From positions 273,272 to 337,271 of the forward strand of contig MAAQ01000002.1 in the NCBI GenBank assembly GCA_002162685.1: a DNA stretch of 64,000 bases, read 5' to 3'. The stretch comes from Flavobacteriales bacterium 33_180_T64 (GTDB taxonomy: Bacteria; Bacteroidota; Bacteroidia; Flavobacteriales; Flavobacteriaceae). Every line of letters begins with the position of its first letter. The stretch's first letter is position 1. Shown piece after piece: positions 27,209-36,752 of this stretch. A program made the position numbers and the translations under genes. Under the pieces are notes generated by a model, which was not told where the DNA came from, made no database searches, and saw nothing but the letters and a program-made list of their open reading frames with translations.

Positions 27209-28024
27209 ATGATGACGAATTTTACTAGAAGAAAATTTATAAAAAGAAGCGTTTTAGCCTCAATAGGATTTGTGCTTTTAGATGCTTTTTGGTATGAGAA
27301 ATATGTCATAGACTGGAATTATTTTGACATTTCTAAATCGGATAAAAACAAGATAAAAATTATTCAAATTTCAGATTTACATTTTGAGCAACTGAAGTAT
27401 TTTCACAAATCTATTGCAAAAAAAATCAATGCTAAAAAGCCTGACTTAATAGTTATAACTGGGGATTCTGTTGATGAAACAGAAAAAATAAAAGCATTAA
27501 ACGAATTCCTTCAGTTGATTGATAACTCCATTAAAAAATATGCAATAACTGGAAATTGGGAATATTGGGGACATGTAGATCTAACAAAACTCAAAAACAC
27601 TTATTTTAAAAACAATTGCGACCTATTAATTAATGAAAACCGAACTACCTCAATTAGAGATCGCGAAATATCAATCATTGGAATAGACGATTATATTGGC
27701 GGAAATGCTGATTTCGAAAAAGCAATTGAGAAGCTTAAACAAGCAGAAACCACTATTGTATTATCACATTGTCCTGAACACAGAGACATTATTACAAAAC
27801 AAAAAGGGCATTTAAATATTGATTTAGTTCTTTCTGGTCATACTCACGGAGGGCAAATTACATTTTTAGGAATTGTTCCTTTTAAACCTCAAGGAAGCGG
27901 AAAATATTTAAAAGGATGGTATAAAGAGTCTGAGCCTAAAATGTACATTTCAAAAGGAATTGGAACAAGCATTTTACCAATCCGATTTGGAGCAAGAGCA
28001 GAAATGGTTGAAATAGACATTTAA
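27209..28024 (+). CDS. Tat-exported YkuE-type metallophosphoesterase
   Basis: A 271-residue calcineurin-like phosphoesterase. The N-terminus has a twin-arginine motif (TRRKFIKR) and a hydrophobic stretch, so it is likely exported or membrane-tethered by Tat. Metal-binding motifs: IIQISDLHFEQ, VITGDSVDE, SHCPEH and SGHTHGGQI. The usual GNHD/E box reads GNWEYWGH, so the catalytic His position is Trp. It follows the HD-Pycsar effector gene by 17 bp, suggesting co-expression. A second in-frame ATG follows the first; either could be the start. Confidence 0.82.
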   Translation: MMTNFTRRKFIKRSVLASIGFVLLDAFWYEKYVIDWNYFDISKSDKNKIKIIQISDLHFEQLKYFHKSIAKKINAKKPDLIVITGDSVDETEKIKALNEFLQLIDNSIKKYAITGNWEYWGHVDLTKLKNTYFKNNCDLLINENRTTSIRDREISIIGIDDYIGGNADFEKAIEKLKQAETTIVLSHCPEHRDIITKQKGHLNIDLVLSGHTHGGQITFLGIVPFKPQGSGKYLKGWYKESEPKMYISKGIGTSILPIRFGARAEMVEIDI

Positions 28025-28076
28025 ATCCGTATTTTCTCATTAGAAATGCCTATAGAAATCTTTGCTATAAAACACA

Positions 28077-30455
28077 CTACACATTAATTTCTTTCATTAA
28101 ATCGTCGTAAGTATAAAATGCTTCATCATCACCTTTATCCTTATGATACAACACACTAACTCTAATTGCCTTTAAACCTGTAACAGCCTGTAAATCTTGA
28201 AGTTCAACAATTTCAATATCGTTATCTAAGTATTTTTTAGATTGTAAGAATTTAATATATCTTAGATATTCTATTTCATCTTGCTTTTGTGAATACACAA
28301 TACTAATTTTCCCCTTTTGAGTAACACGTTCAGTCGTTCCTTTAATATATGCTTTATCGACACGTTTTTTTACAATTTCATATCGCGCATTGTAAGTTCC
28401 ATCAACATCAAATTGTTTTTCATCCATTCTAAAACTAATAGATAACGGTTGGTTAAATACTAAAATCATTGAAGCTACATCTAATTTTACAGGGAAATCA
28501 GGTTGCATTAAATAGAATGAATTTTCCATTTCGCACATGACCTGAAGTTGCCATAATCTTAGATTATATAAATAGATAGAGTTAAAAGAGTCTTCTTTAG
28601 TAATTGCTTCTCCAATATACATATTATGCTCAACACCATCCGTTTTAAAACGCTCAAAATAATGAGGATACATTACTTGTGCTTCCACTTGCTTTTTATC
28701 TAAAAGAGCTGCCATTTCTTTATTAATCAAAGCAATAGTATCATCATATTTCTTTCTATTATTATATAAAACACCTACTTTATTATCTATACTATTAAAA
28801 TAAGAATCGACCTTTTCTTTTAAAGAATCAATTAATAACAAATGCTCTAATAAAGGGTCGATATCCTGACTAATAAATGCTGAAATTTGCTGTTCACTAT
28901 CCACTTGAAAGTGTAATTCTAAGCCTTTTAGATAATCCTCAATTTGATATAAAAACTGCTCATAAATTGGCAAGTTTTCAAGTTGCAACGCATTTTTAAT
29001 AATAGCCTTAATTGCTCTTAACTGAATAGTTAAATCTTGTTGCGTTGCCGAATTTCTTGCTTCTGAAGATCCTTTAATATCTATTTGACCAAATAAAGGG
29101 TATACATTTTCAAAAGCAATTTTATTAAAACTAGCTTGTTTTCCATTAAGTTGATCTTTAATGAAATTTTTAGCTTCTTTTTCAAAACGCCAATTTACAC
29201 TTGGATGAATAGATGTACACTCTTGCTGGATAATCGCTTCAATTAAATTTTGCTCTTCATTCTTAGAACGTTCAACAGCAGAAACAATATAAGGCATAAC
29301 ATCAACTAGCTTATTAGCATTGATACTATTTAAAACTTTAGGTTGTTCAGATACTATTTCAAGTATCCCCATTAAACCATCATCATTTGCGATTGGTGCA
29401 AAAATGGCACTTTGTATACCTTGATCATGTAAAACTTTAATATGAGGAGCTTTTCCTTCAGATTTTTTATACAATAACTCTACATCTGAGACAGAAAAAT
29501 ACTTTTTCTCTTTCAGTAATCTATTATAGGACCAAGTACATAATGAGTCTGCACATTGTTCGGTTTCTTGTTTATTTAAAAGAAAACTATTCATTCCTGT
29601 ACCATAGACACGTTCAAAAGCATCCTCTTCTTTATTATAAATTGAAAAGCCAACTTTAATATCTTTCAAACCTAAAAGGGAACGAAAAATTTCGTGAAAG
29701 TCTTCCATAAACCCTTCAGTCTTTCGCTTGTCTTCACCAATTAAAGCTGTTTTTATATTAGAGATAGATTGGTCATCTGTGACATTAAATATATTAGATA
29801 TCACAAAGCCTTTAAACGTATAGCTGTTTGGTGGGAATTTTTCTTTCCATAACTCAATGTTTTCGAAATTATCTAATAATTCGTCAACATCTGCTTGTGT
29901 TATTTCTGGTGCATCATCAGACGCAATTATTTCAGTAAAATCAGCATTATACAAGATTTTATAAAATTGCATAATTCCATTGGCATCAGGTATTTCATAA
30001 TAAAATGGCCTTTTGAAATTAATATTATAGTCATAACAAAATGCTAAAATGATTGTACATGCAATAATGTACTTATCATCTTTTGGCATATTTTTCATCT
30101 GCAATTCAAAATCGTCACCTGCAGTTTCAATAATATTTTTAAAACGTTCTGAAGAATTAAAAATAAGATCATGAAATGGTACAGAAGCCGTTTTGATTTC
30201 GTTTTTAGTTAAAACAGGACTAAACGAATCTTGGAGAATAACACTTATCTCTTTCTCTCTTTCTTTTAATATTGAAGGATTACTAAAACCATCACGTAGT
30301 ATAGGAAAAGCATCAGCTGTTTTTAAAACACGCTTTGCTTTTGCTGCTATAAACTCATCTTCATTTTTGGCTAGAGCCTCATAATGCTGAAGTAATTTAT
30401 TAAAACTTACTTTAAGCTCAAGTGGTGACTCAAGATTGTCATTAATATCTGTCAT
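28077..30455 (-). CDS. Large GAF-domain protein
   Basis: A protein of about 792 residues. A GAF sensor domain occupies about residues 250-400 (KVGFSIYNKEEDAFERVYG ... IFAPIANDDGLMGILEIVSE). The helical flanks have no kinase, cyclase or output motif. Homologues occur across the Flavobacteriaceae without known function. The frame extends 6 codons further to an ATG at 30473, but an exact -7 box (TAACTTTG) sits right in front of that ATG, so transcription should begin at or after it. The ATG at 30455 (MTDINDNLE) is therefore preferred, with a very short leader. Confidence 0.75.
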   Translation of the reverse strand: MTDINDNLESPLELKVSFNKLLQHYEALAKNEDEFIAAKAKRVLKTADAFPILRDGFSNPSILKEREKEISVILQDSFSPVLTKNEIKTASVPFHDLIFNSSERFKNIIETAGDDFELQMKNMPKDDKYIIACTIILAFCYDYNINFKRPFYYEIPDANGIMQFYKILYNADFTEIIASDDAPEITQADVDELLDNFENIELWKEKFPPNSYTFKGFVISNIFNVTDDQSISNIKTALIGEDKRKTEGFMEDFHEIFRSLLGLKDIKVGFSIYNKEEDAFERVYGTGMNSFLLNKQETEQCADSLCTWSYNRLLKEKKYFSVSDVELLYKKSEGKAPHIKVLHDQGIQSAIFAPIANDDGLMGILEIVSEQPKVLNSINANKLVDVMPYIVSAVERSKNEEQNLIEAIIQQECTSIHPSVNWRFEKEAKNFIKDQLNGKQASFNKIAFENVYPLFGQIDIKGSSEARNSATQQDLTIQLRAIKAIIKNALQLENLPIYEQFLYQIEDYLKGLELHFQVDSEQQISAFISQDIDPLLEHLLLIDSLKEKVDSYFNSIDNKVGVLYNNRKKYDDTIALINKEMAALLDKKQVEAQVMYPHYFERFKTDGVEHNMYIGEAITKEDSFNSIYLYNLRLWQLQVMCEMENSFYLMQPDFPVKLDVASMILVFNQPLSISFRMDEKQFDVDGTYNARYEIVKKRVDKAYIKGTTERVTQKGKISIVYSQKQDEIEYLRYIKFLQSKKYLDNDIEIVELQDLQAVTGLKAIRVSVLYHKDKGDDEAFYTYDDLMKEINV

Positions 30456-30474
30456 AAAAACATTACTATACATG

Positions 30475-30482
30475 CAAAGTTA
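30475..30482 (-). promoter_or_regulatory. -7 promoter box abutting the GAF protein start
   Basis: The minus strand reads TAACTTTG, an exact TAnnTTTG match, two bases before the upstream ATG at 30473. Transcription starting about 7 bp downstream of such a box leaves only the second ATG (30455) usable. Confidence 0.5.
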
Positions 30483-30582
30483 CAAATTAATAGTTTTAGT
30501 CGCTTTTAATAAGACTTTCTTACCTATATAATGTTACAAGTAAAATGTTAAAAAATAAATGTTTTTCAGGTATAATTTGAAG

Positions 30583-31068
30583 TTATAAACCTAATCTACC
30601 ATAAGTCCAATTAGATCCATCACTAATAAAAAGTAATGTTTTAGTAATATCTCCACCATCGGCAGCTGTATCTGGTGTCATAGAAACTGATCCATTAGGT
30701 CCTGCACTAGCTCTACTGTCTCCACTAAAAAACTCGACGCCTGCACCAGGCGTGGCATTTCCTCCAAATGTATAAATAGTAGCATTTTGATTATCAGATA
30801 CATTTCTCAAAATGTAAATTCTACCAGGATATATTGTAGCATCTGGTAAAATAAATTCTAGATTACCAGCAGTTGGTGTTAAATTAATATAGGTTCCATC
30901 ATTAATTGCTGTAGCGCTACCACCTGGTCCTCCATTTAAACTCACTACTTTTAAGGATAAATTTCCATTAATATCTAAGGTGCTCTTAGGATCTGTAGTT
31001 CCAACACCCACTTGGGAAAAACTCATCAAAGAACATAAAAATACGACTAATAAAACTACCTTTTTCAT
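30583..31068 (-). CDS. Secreted VGVGTT-repeat type protein
   Basis: A 161-residue protein with a signal peptide ending in MSFSQ (about residue 19). The mature N-terminus VGVGTTDPKSTLDINGNL is the hallmark of many secreted flavobacterial proteins with tail-fibre-like or trimeric beta repeats. The rest is Gly/Thr-rich beta sequence ending in WTYGRLGL. The function is unknown. It starts 4 bp after GH97 and is the last gene of the glucan operon, so it may belong to the locus or simply be read through. Confidence 0.65.
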   Translation of the reverse strand: MKKVVLLVVFLCSLMSFSQVGVGTTDPKSTLDINGNLSLKVVSLNGGPGGSATAINDGTYINLTPTAGNLEFILPDATIYPGRIYILRNVSDNQNATIYTFGGNATPGAGVEFFSGDSRASAGPNGSVSMTPDTAADGGDITKTLLFISDGSNWTYGRLGL

Positions 31069-31072
31069 CTTC

Positions 31073-33190
31073 TTAATTTTTAATTAAACTTATGGCACAA
31101 CCACCACCTTCAGCTAAAATTAATGTTAGTTTAGAGCTCTTATTAATTGTTATAGTTTCAATCTCTAATGCCAAAGGATTATCATTCCAATGGGCATTAT
31201 TTCCGTCTTTATAAATTGTTGCTATATATGTTTGATTAGCATCTAAAAAATCAAAATCAACCTCTAATTCCCTAGCATTTTCATCGGTAATACTACCCAA
31301 AAACCAGTTACCAGTTAGGCGTTCTTTTCTTGCAATTGTCACATAATCACCAACTTCACCATTTAGAACTTTTGTCATTTCCCAATCGACACCAACATCT
31401 TTAATAAATTGTAAAGGTTCTGGGTTCGCTTCGTAATGTTCAACTAGATCTGCTGCCATTTGAATCGGGCTATAAATAACAACATATAGTGCTAACTGTT
31501 GCGCTAGCGTTGTATTGACTTGATTCTCTTTTTTATACTCATCAAATTTGATATTAAAAATTCCTGGAGTAAAATCAATAGGTCCTGCGAGCATTCTTGT
31601 AAAAGCAACAATAGGTAAATGTTCTGGAGGATTACCTCCATCTTGAGCCCATGCATTAAATTCTTGTCCGCGTAATCCTTCTCTCGAAATTGTATTAGGA
31701 TACGTGCGTCTTAATCCAGTAGCTTTAATAGGTTCATGAGCATTTATTGCAACTTCATATTTGGCTGCTTTTTCAACAGTCGTATTGTAATGATTAACCA
31801 TATATTGTCCATGATGGTATTCTCCTTTTGGAAGAATTTTCCCTACATAACCTGTTTTAACCGAATGAATTCCATAGTGTTGCATTAAAGCAAAAGCCGT
31901 ATCCTGTTGTTTTGTATACGTTTCTGTAGCAGCAGAAGATTCATGATGCATAATGATATCAACCCCTTTTTCTTTCCCATAGTTAATAACCTCATCAAAA
32001 TCATAATCTGGATATGTAGTTACAAAATCGAAAACACCTTCACGATCTTCAAAACCAATCCATCGTTCCCAACCTGTATTCCAGCCTTCAACTAAAACAC
32101 CTTTAATATTATGTTTAGCCGAAAAATCGATAAAATTCTTAACATTCTCTGTAGTGGCACCATGTTTACCATGCGCTTTGCCTGTATCTAACCATTGACC
32201 ATCGACCATTTCCATTCCGTAATCCCAAGACGATTTCCCTAAATGCATTTCCCACCAAACTCCTGTATACTTCATTGGTTTAAACCAAGATACATCACCA
32301 ATTTTATTTGGATCATTGAGATTAACTATTAAATTAGACGTTATTAAATCTGGTGCATTATCAGTCATTTGAATTGCGCGCCAAGGCGTATGAAATGGTA
32401 AGCTTCGTTTTACCTTATAATCTGTATTTTGAGAGCCTACTAAATGACTTTCTAAACATAATTTTTCTGTATCTACTTTTAAAGTCATCCCTGAATAGTC
32501 AACTAAAGCAGCTTCATGAAAACTTAAATGTATCCCATCATCTCCAACCATAGTTACAGGTGTATTCACGGCATTTTCAGGGATATATGTTTGTGCTAAG
32601 TTAACGTGATCAACATATTTCAAAGCATCGATCTCTGATAATTTAGTTGTACTATATAAATGCTCATAAATATCCCAATCACCAGGAATCCAAAACGTTT
32701 TATAATCTTGAGTGAGATTAAATTGTGTATGCTCTTCGGTAATCTCTACCTCTTTTAATCTAGCTTGCTCAGGAAACTCATATCGGAATCCAACTCCATC
32801 ATCATAAACTCTAAATACAATATTAAGAAAACGTTCTGGCGATACTTTTTCTTGTAACATCACCTTTAGTTCTCTATAATTATTCTCAACATCTAATTGC
32901 TCTCCCCAAGGCATTTGCCATGTTTCGTTGAAGGTTTTTGTTTCTGTATTTTTAATAATGAAATTCTTGTCAAATGCCGCTGTATTTTTAAATTCGAAAC
33001 CCAAAAATGAGGTATCAATTACGGTCTTATTATCTCGCATTACCAAATAGTAAGGCTCACCTTCATCGGAAAGATTAAAATGCAGCTTAACTAGACCATT
33101 AGAAGACTCTGCTTCAAAAACTCGTTTTTTGTCTGGAGACATACAAGATTGTAAAACAAAAGCTATTATTATCGTTATTAATACTCTCAT
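31073..33190 (-). CDS. susB: GH97 alpha-glucosidase (SusB-like)
   Basis: A 705-residue lipoprotein (lipobox LQSC, Cys16). The N-terminal ~280 residues are the beta-sandwich of GH97 (EPYYLVMRDNKTVIDTSFLGFEF, WQMPWGEQLDVENNYREL). A (beta/alpha)8 barrel follows with HIKGVLVEGWNTGWERW and IIMHHESSA. The conserved INAHEPIKATGLRRTYPN...SREGLRGQEFN stretch of the family lies late in the barrel. SusB-type inverting enzymes release glucose from alpha-1,4 and alpha-1,6 oligosaccharides in the periplasm. It sits in a run of glucan genes 7 bp from a GH13 enzyme. Confidence 0.9.
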   Translation of the reverse strand: MRVLITIIIAFVLQSCMSPDKKRVFEAESSNGLVKLHFNLSDEGEPYYLVMRDNKTVIDTSFLGFEFKNTAAFDKNFIIKNTETKTFNETWQMPWGEQLDVENNYRELKVMLQEKVSPERFLNIVFRVYDDGVGFRYEFPEQARLKEVEITEEHTQFNLTQDYKTFWIPGDWDIYEHLYSTTKLSEIDALKYVDHVNLAQTYIPENAVNTPVTMVGDDGIHLSFHEAALVDYSGMTLKVDTEKLCLESHLVGSQNTDYKVKRSLPFHTPWRAIQMTDNAPDLITSNLIVNLNDPNKIGDVSWFKPMKYTGVWWEMHLGKSSWDYGMEMVDGQWLDTGKAHGKHGATTENVKNFIDFSAKHNIKGVLVEGWNTGWERWIGFEDREGVFDFVTTYPDYDFDEVINYGKEKGVDIIMHHESSAATETYTKQQDTAFALMQHYGIHSVKTGYVGKILPKGEYHHGQYMVNHYNTTVEKAAKYEVAINAHEPIKATGLRRTYPNTISREGLRGQEFNAWAQDGGNPPEHLPIVAFTRMLAGPIDFTPGIFNIKFDEYKKENQVNTTLAQQLALYVVIYSPIQMAADLVEHYEANPEPLQFIKDVGVDWEMTKVLNGEVGDYVTIARKERLTGNWFLGSITDENARELEVDFDFLDANQTYIATIYKDGNNAHWNDNPLALEIETITINKSSKLTLILAEGGGCAISLIKN

Positions 33191-33197
33191 AGTTATA

Positions 33198-34862
33198 TTA
33201 TTTCTGTTCTAAAAGCACAATATCATATTCAGAATTCAATTCTACTTTTCCGTTATTAACTGTTATATCTTGATTAGAATATGCATCATGAATTACGGCT
33301 CCATTTTCAAAAATGTTAGACACATTAATTGATTTTTGACCGGCCACCAAACCTAATCCGATAACAACCATATCATTAAAATTTCCATTCGTATACCTTC
33401 TAGAAAATACATACTTATTTTCTTCTGATATCATTTGATGTTTTCCAGCACCAATTGCTGGATGGTTAATTCTAAACTTGCCTAATTTTTGCCAATGCTC
33501 TAAAACAGCTTTAGTTTTGGCATTATTTTTAATAGCATCCCAATTCATATTAGAACGTAACGTTGCATCACCTTCAGTTCCTTCAATAACTAAACTTCGA
33601 GCAGATTCATCACCATAATACACTTGTGAAGTCCCTGGTGTTAACAATAATTTGGTTGCAGTTTCATAAGGTTTTTCTCTATTGGGGTCAAAAGGCTGAC
33701 CATCATCATGAGAGCTTAAATAATTAAGAATACCAAAGTCCTTTAATTCCTTATGTAATATACTATCGTACTTTGAAAACAAGTCATCAATTAGCATTTG
33801 CTTAGCATTCCACTTGTATTCAAAGTTGATTTGAGAGGTAAACATCGTGTCGTAATAGTTCACGTTTTTATCACCAAAATTGAAGAATTTACCACTACTA
33901 ATTCCATAGTTATATACTTCACCAACCAAGTAAAAATCGTTATCATCTAAAACTTTATCTGAGTTATTCTCTTTATATTCTGAAAAGGCATAATCACATT
34001 CAGTTTTAAACTCTTGCCAAACAAATTCTTCGGTATGCTTTACAGTATCACACCTATAACCATCAATCCCATAATCTGTGATATAATCTGCTAACCATTT
34101 CATAATATAAAAACGTGGTGCACGTGGATGTCCAGTTCGCTCAAAAAAAGCATCAAGTTCTACAATTTCTTGTTCATAACGCCCTTCTGCTTTCCATTTT
34201 TCGACCAGTTGAGGAGGTAAATTAACAGCCTCATTGCTTTCGGTTTTAATATCTGGTAAATTTTTAACTAGAGTACAGGTAATTGTATTTTCATAATTAC
34301 TGTACTGACATTGCGGCTCTGTTCTTACCCATTCACTTGGCCAAACAGGGTCTTTTTCAGTTACTGGTCCTGTATGATTAATTACGGCATCTAATAAAAC
34401 ACGAATGCCTTTACTATGAGCCGCATCTACCAATTGCTTTAGATCTTCTTCTGTGCCGAAATTAGGGTCAATTGCTGTCCAGTCTTTTGCCCAATAGCCA
34501 TGAAAACCATAGGTAATTCCCGTGCCTTCATCTGTTCCTCCGTGAATTTGCTCTACAATTGGAGTCATCCAAATAGCATTAATTCCTAAATCGGTAAAAT
34601 AGCCATCTTCTATTTTTTGAGTAATTCCTTTTAAGTCACCACCTTCAAAACCACGAAGCTTTCCTGTTTCTTTAGCTCTATCAAAGTTGGTATCATTAGA
34701 GGTATCTCCATTATTAAAACGGTCTGTAAGTAAAAAGTAGAGATTTGCAGCTTCCCAAACAAAAGGTGTCTCTTGCTTTTTTATTTCTATTTCTTCTTTT
34801 GTTTTTGTGTTGCAACTTAAAATCGTTGTTGCTAATAGCACTAAAATGACTAGTCTCTTCAT
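33198..34862 (-). CDS. GH13 alpha-amylase family lipoprotein
   Basis: A 554-residue lipoprotein (lipobox ILSC, Cys17). GH13 regions can be read in order: region I LLDAVINHTG, region II GYRCDTVKHTEEF (nucleophile Asp272), region III LVGEVYNYG (Glu) and region IV SSHDDGQP (Asp). The region IV His-Asp pair reads SHDD rather than NHD. It likely cleaves alpha-1,4 bonds of maltodextrin in the periplasm or at the surface. It ends 1 bp before the next GH13 gene starts on the opposite side of the run, showing tight operon packing. Confidence 0.88.
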   Translation of the reverse strand: MKRLVILVLLATTILSCNTKTKEEIEIKKQETPFVWEAANLYFLLTDRFNNGDTSNDTNFDRAKETGKLRGFEGGDLKGITQKIEDGYFTDLGINAIWMTPIVEQIHGGTDEGTGITYGFHGYWAKDWTAIDPNFGTEEDLKQLVDAAHSKGIRVLLDAVINHTGPVTEKDPVWPSEWVRTEPQCQYSNYENTITCTLVKNLPDIKTESNEAVNLPPQLVEKWKAEGRYEQEIVELDAFFERTGHPRAPRFYIMKWLADYITDYGIDGYRCDTVKHTEEFVWQEFKTECDYAFSEYKENNSDKVLDDNDFYLVGEVYNYGISSGKFFNFGDKNVNYYDTMFTSQINFEYKWNAKQMLIDDLFSKYDSILHKELKDFGILNYLSSHDDGQPFDPNREKPYETATKLLLTPGTSQVYYGDESARSLVIEGTEGDATLRSNMNWDAIKNNAKTKAVLEHWQKLGKFRINHPAIGAGKHQMISEENKYVFSRRYTNGNFNDMVVIGLGLVAGQKSINVSNIFENGAVIHDAYSNQDITVNNGKVELNSEYDIVLLEQK

Positions 34863-34863
34863 G

Positions 34864-36747
34864 TTATTTTTTCAATTTAAGGATCAACGATTGTAATGGT
34901 TCTATGGTAATCTTAGCAAAACCTTGACCATTACCAACCGCTAATTCTGTAGTATATGTATTGTATAATTGATCTATCAACTGGTAAGATTCATTATTTA
35001 GATTCCAAGTATTTAGAATTTCTTCGGAAATTTTTAATTCGAAATTCTGGCTGTTCTTAGCATCAAAATTAGATACAATAATAAGCTGTTCATTGTCACT
35101 CCAACGTACATAAGACAACACTTTATCAGTATAGTTTTCAGTATTCTCCCTATTATACAAATGAATATCTTGATAATTTCCAGCTAAGGCACTACTATTA
35201 ATTGTAAAGTTTAGTAAACGTTTATAGAAATCGTGAAGTGCTTTTTCTTCAGAAGTTGATTGCCCACCATCAAACTGTTTATCATTTACCCATCGCACGA
35301 TACTTGGAACACTTCCGTAATCAAAAATAGAGGTGCGTGTTGGATCTCCAAACCCAAGATCTTGCGCTCCAGACTCTCCAAATTCTTGGCCAAAATAGAC
35401 CATAGTTGGCGCTGTACTAATTGTAGTTGAAACGACCATTCCAGGTTTTCCTTTTTCTGCATTTCCAGCAAAATCTGGACTAGCAATACGCTGCTCATCA
35501 TGATTTTCTAAGAAATGTAACATATGGTGTTCAATATCTTTTAAATCGTCTTGAATTGGTGGAATATGATCTGTTTTTCCATGACCTTGCATCACATGTT
35601 TTATTGTATCGTACAATTGCACCTTATCATACAGATAATCCATTTTTCCCTTTTTAATGTAGGCTCTATACATACTTGGATTATACACTTCCGCCAATAA
35701 AAATGCTTCAGGGTTTTTCATTTTAATATGCGAATTCATATAACTCCAAAATTCAACAGGCACCATTTCTGCCATATCATAACGAAAACCATCAACACCT
35801 TTTTCTGTCCAGTATAATGCAATGTCTTTAAACTTTATCCATGAACTAGGAATTGACTTATCACTCCAAAACTCTAAATGCTTCTGATAATCTTTGTTAT
35901 CAAAGTTCTCAGGTAACTCTTCAAAATCTTTTTTCCCTTCAGGTGAAACACCATAATTTACTTTAACCGTTTCATACCAATCATACATATTAGGTTGAAA
36001 AGCACGTGAACCATTACCTGTCCATTTTGCAGGATTCTCATCAAATTCACCATCAGCTAGCGGATGATTTTCTCCTCCTAAAGGTTGATACTCATTTTTC
36101 CATTCGGGAACTTTAAATGTTTCGCCCGGATTGTAGTAAAAATTATTATTTACAGCATAGGCAACTGTTGTGTCATCTTCGGCACCAAAACTAGTTGTAC
36201 CATTAGGGTTTGTTATACTATAGTAATTTCTAGCTACGTGATTAGGAACGATATCTATAATCACTTTTAATCCTGCTTTATGAGACCGTTCAATTAATGC
36301 TTCAAACTCTTCTAAACGTTTGTCTACATTTTCAGCTAAATCTGGATTTACATTATAATAATCTTTTACGGCATAAGGTGATCCTGCACGTCCTTTTACA
36401 ATGTCTGGATCATCATTAGAAATCCCATATTTAGTATAATCGGTAATAACATCATGATGTGGTACACCTGTATACCAAATATGTGTCACCCCTAAATCTT
36501 TAATTTTGTTTAAGGCTTTATCAGTAAAATCATTAAACTTTCCTACACCATTCTCTTCCAAAGTTCCCCATGGTATATTCGTTGTATTTGTATTACCAAA
36601 TAATCTTGTAAAGACTTGATATACGACATATTTTTTCTTCAGCTCTATTTTTATTTCTGATGACTCCTGTCCTATTTTTTCTTCGTTTTTACATCCAAAA
36701 AAACAGATAATAACAAGTAGTGGTATGATTAATTTGATTCTATTCAT
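34864..36747 (-). CDS. GH13 alpha-amylase family lipoprotein
   Basis: A 627-residue lipoprotein (lipobox FFGC, Cys19). GH13 regions: region I VIIDIVPNHVARNYY, region II GFRYDMAEMVPVEFW (nucleophile Asp), region III LLAEVYNPS (Glu) and region IV LENHDEQRIAS (Asp). A C-terminal beta-domain covers the last ~110 residues. The large insert after region I (about 175-260) carries YYNPGETFKVPEWKNEYQP. The subfamily and exact product pattern cannot be set from sequence alone. It lies between GH31 (5 bp) and another GH13 (1 bp). Confidence 0.88.
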   Translation of the reverse strand: MNRIKLIIPLLVIICFFGCKNEEKIGQESSEIKIELKKKYVVYQVFTRLFGNTNTTNIPWGTLEENGVGKFNDFTDKALNKIKDLGVTHIWYTGVPHHDVITDYTKYGISNDDPDIVKGRAGSPYAVKDYYNVNPDLAENVDKRLEEFEALIERSHKAGLKVIIDIVPNHVARNYYSITNPNGTTSFGAEDDTTVAYAVNNNFYYNPGETFKVPEWKNEYQPLGGENHPLADGEFDENPAKWTGNGSRAFQPNMYDWYETVKVNYGVSPEGKKDFEELPENFDNKDYQKHLEFWSDKSIPSSWIKFKDIALYWTEKGVDGFRYDMAEMVPVEFWSYMNSHIKMKNPEAFLLAEVYNPSMYRAYIKKGKMDYLYDKVQLYDTIKHVMQGHGKTDHIPPIQDDLKDIEHHMLHFLENHDEQRIASPDFAGNAEKGKPGMVVSTTISTAPTMVYFGQEFGESGAQDLGFGDPTRTSIFDYGSVPSIVRWVNDKQFDGGQSTSEEKALHDFYKRLLNFTINSSALAGNYQDIHLYNRENTENYTDKVLSYVRWSDNEQLIIVSNFDAKNSQNFELKISEEILNTWNLNNESYQLIDQLYNTYTTELAVGNGQGFAKITIEPLQSLILKLKK

Positions 36748-36752
36748 TTGGA

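Noticed and set aside
25965..28024. Complete Pycsar defence system
   Set aside because: No pyrimidine cyclase (PycC) or other cyclase gene is encoded nearby, so only an effector-like domain can be claimed.
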